Below are positions 22,349 to 22,378 of a stretch of DNA of 22,378 nt, in pieces. Under the pieces are notes generated by a model. That model searched no databases and was not told the origin of the DNA. It saw nothing but the letters and a program-made list of their open reading frames with translations. Position 1 is the stretch's first letter; each line of letters starts with the position of its first letter. The stretch comes from Armadillidium nasatum (Eukaryota > Arthropoda > Malacostraca > Isopoda > Armadillidiidae). Made by a program: the position numbers and the translations under genes. The stretch lies in assembly GCA_009176605.1 (NCBI GenBank), contig SEYY01022057.1, forward strand, positions 12,501 through 34,878. Direction: 5' to 3'.

Positions 22349-22378
22349 TTATTATTTTATTATTATTATTATTATTAT
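22349..22378. repeat. (TTA)n microsatellite running off the window end
   Basis: (TTA)n with one TTTTA break, truncated by the window boundary. Confidence 0.85.

Overview
This is a eukaryotic, almost certainly invertebrate animal, window: AT-rich, intron-containing and saturated with simple-sequence repeats. By eye about 3 kb is (TA)n, (TTA/TAA)n or related microsatellite. It holds one host gene, the 3' half of the intraflagellar-transport gene IFT74 on the minus strand, and at least five kinds of transposable element in different states of decay. I cannot name the species. The long (TA)n/(AAT)n tracts and the non-LTR element recall crustacean (for example decapod) or other arthropod or mollusc genomes, but that is an impression only.

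Layout. 1-300: a probable tRNA-derived SINE (minus) ending in the poly-T run at 39-80. 300-1500: AT-rich DNA with a weak reverse-transcriptase trace, then a (TTA)n-(T)n-(TA)n compound repeat. 1728-2740: a dead hAT-superfamily transposase (plus). 2860-8667: a heavily decayed BEL/Pao-type LTR retrotransposon (minus) in which gag, protease, RT, RNase H and the start of integrase can be followed through many frame breaks. Its RT is split by a 1,031-bp TTAA-flanked inverted-repeat element (4483-5513), best explained as a non-autonomous piggyBac-like element.

9424-19322 carries six coding exons of IFT74 (minus), joining in frame to about 330 C-terminal residues and ending at a stop codon. The last intron appears to use a GC-AG donor. 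The 6.2-kb intron 12233-18387 holds a fairly young non-LTR retrotransposon (14244-17537, plus, antisense to IFT74), embedded in about 1.2 kb of (TA)n. Its endonuclease-RT ORF is nearly intact, with one in-frame stop and one late frameshift.

19323-22378: IFT74 intron (the upstream exons lie outside the window) packed with (AAT)n; an old, different non-LTR RT remnant (plus, about 20285-22200) with a roughly 315-bp (TAA)n tract in the middle of its RT domain and FADH in place of FADD; and an isolated 84-nt near-perfect hairpin at 22216-22299.

No operon-like logic, CRISPR, rRNA or functional tRNA gene is visible. I found no convincing new multi-gene system. The best second-look items are the IFT74 GC-AG intron and its microsatellite-built splice sites, the LINE inside (TA)n, the nested element in the BEL/Pao RT, and the terminal hairpin.
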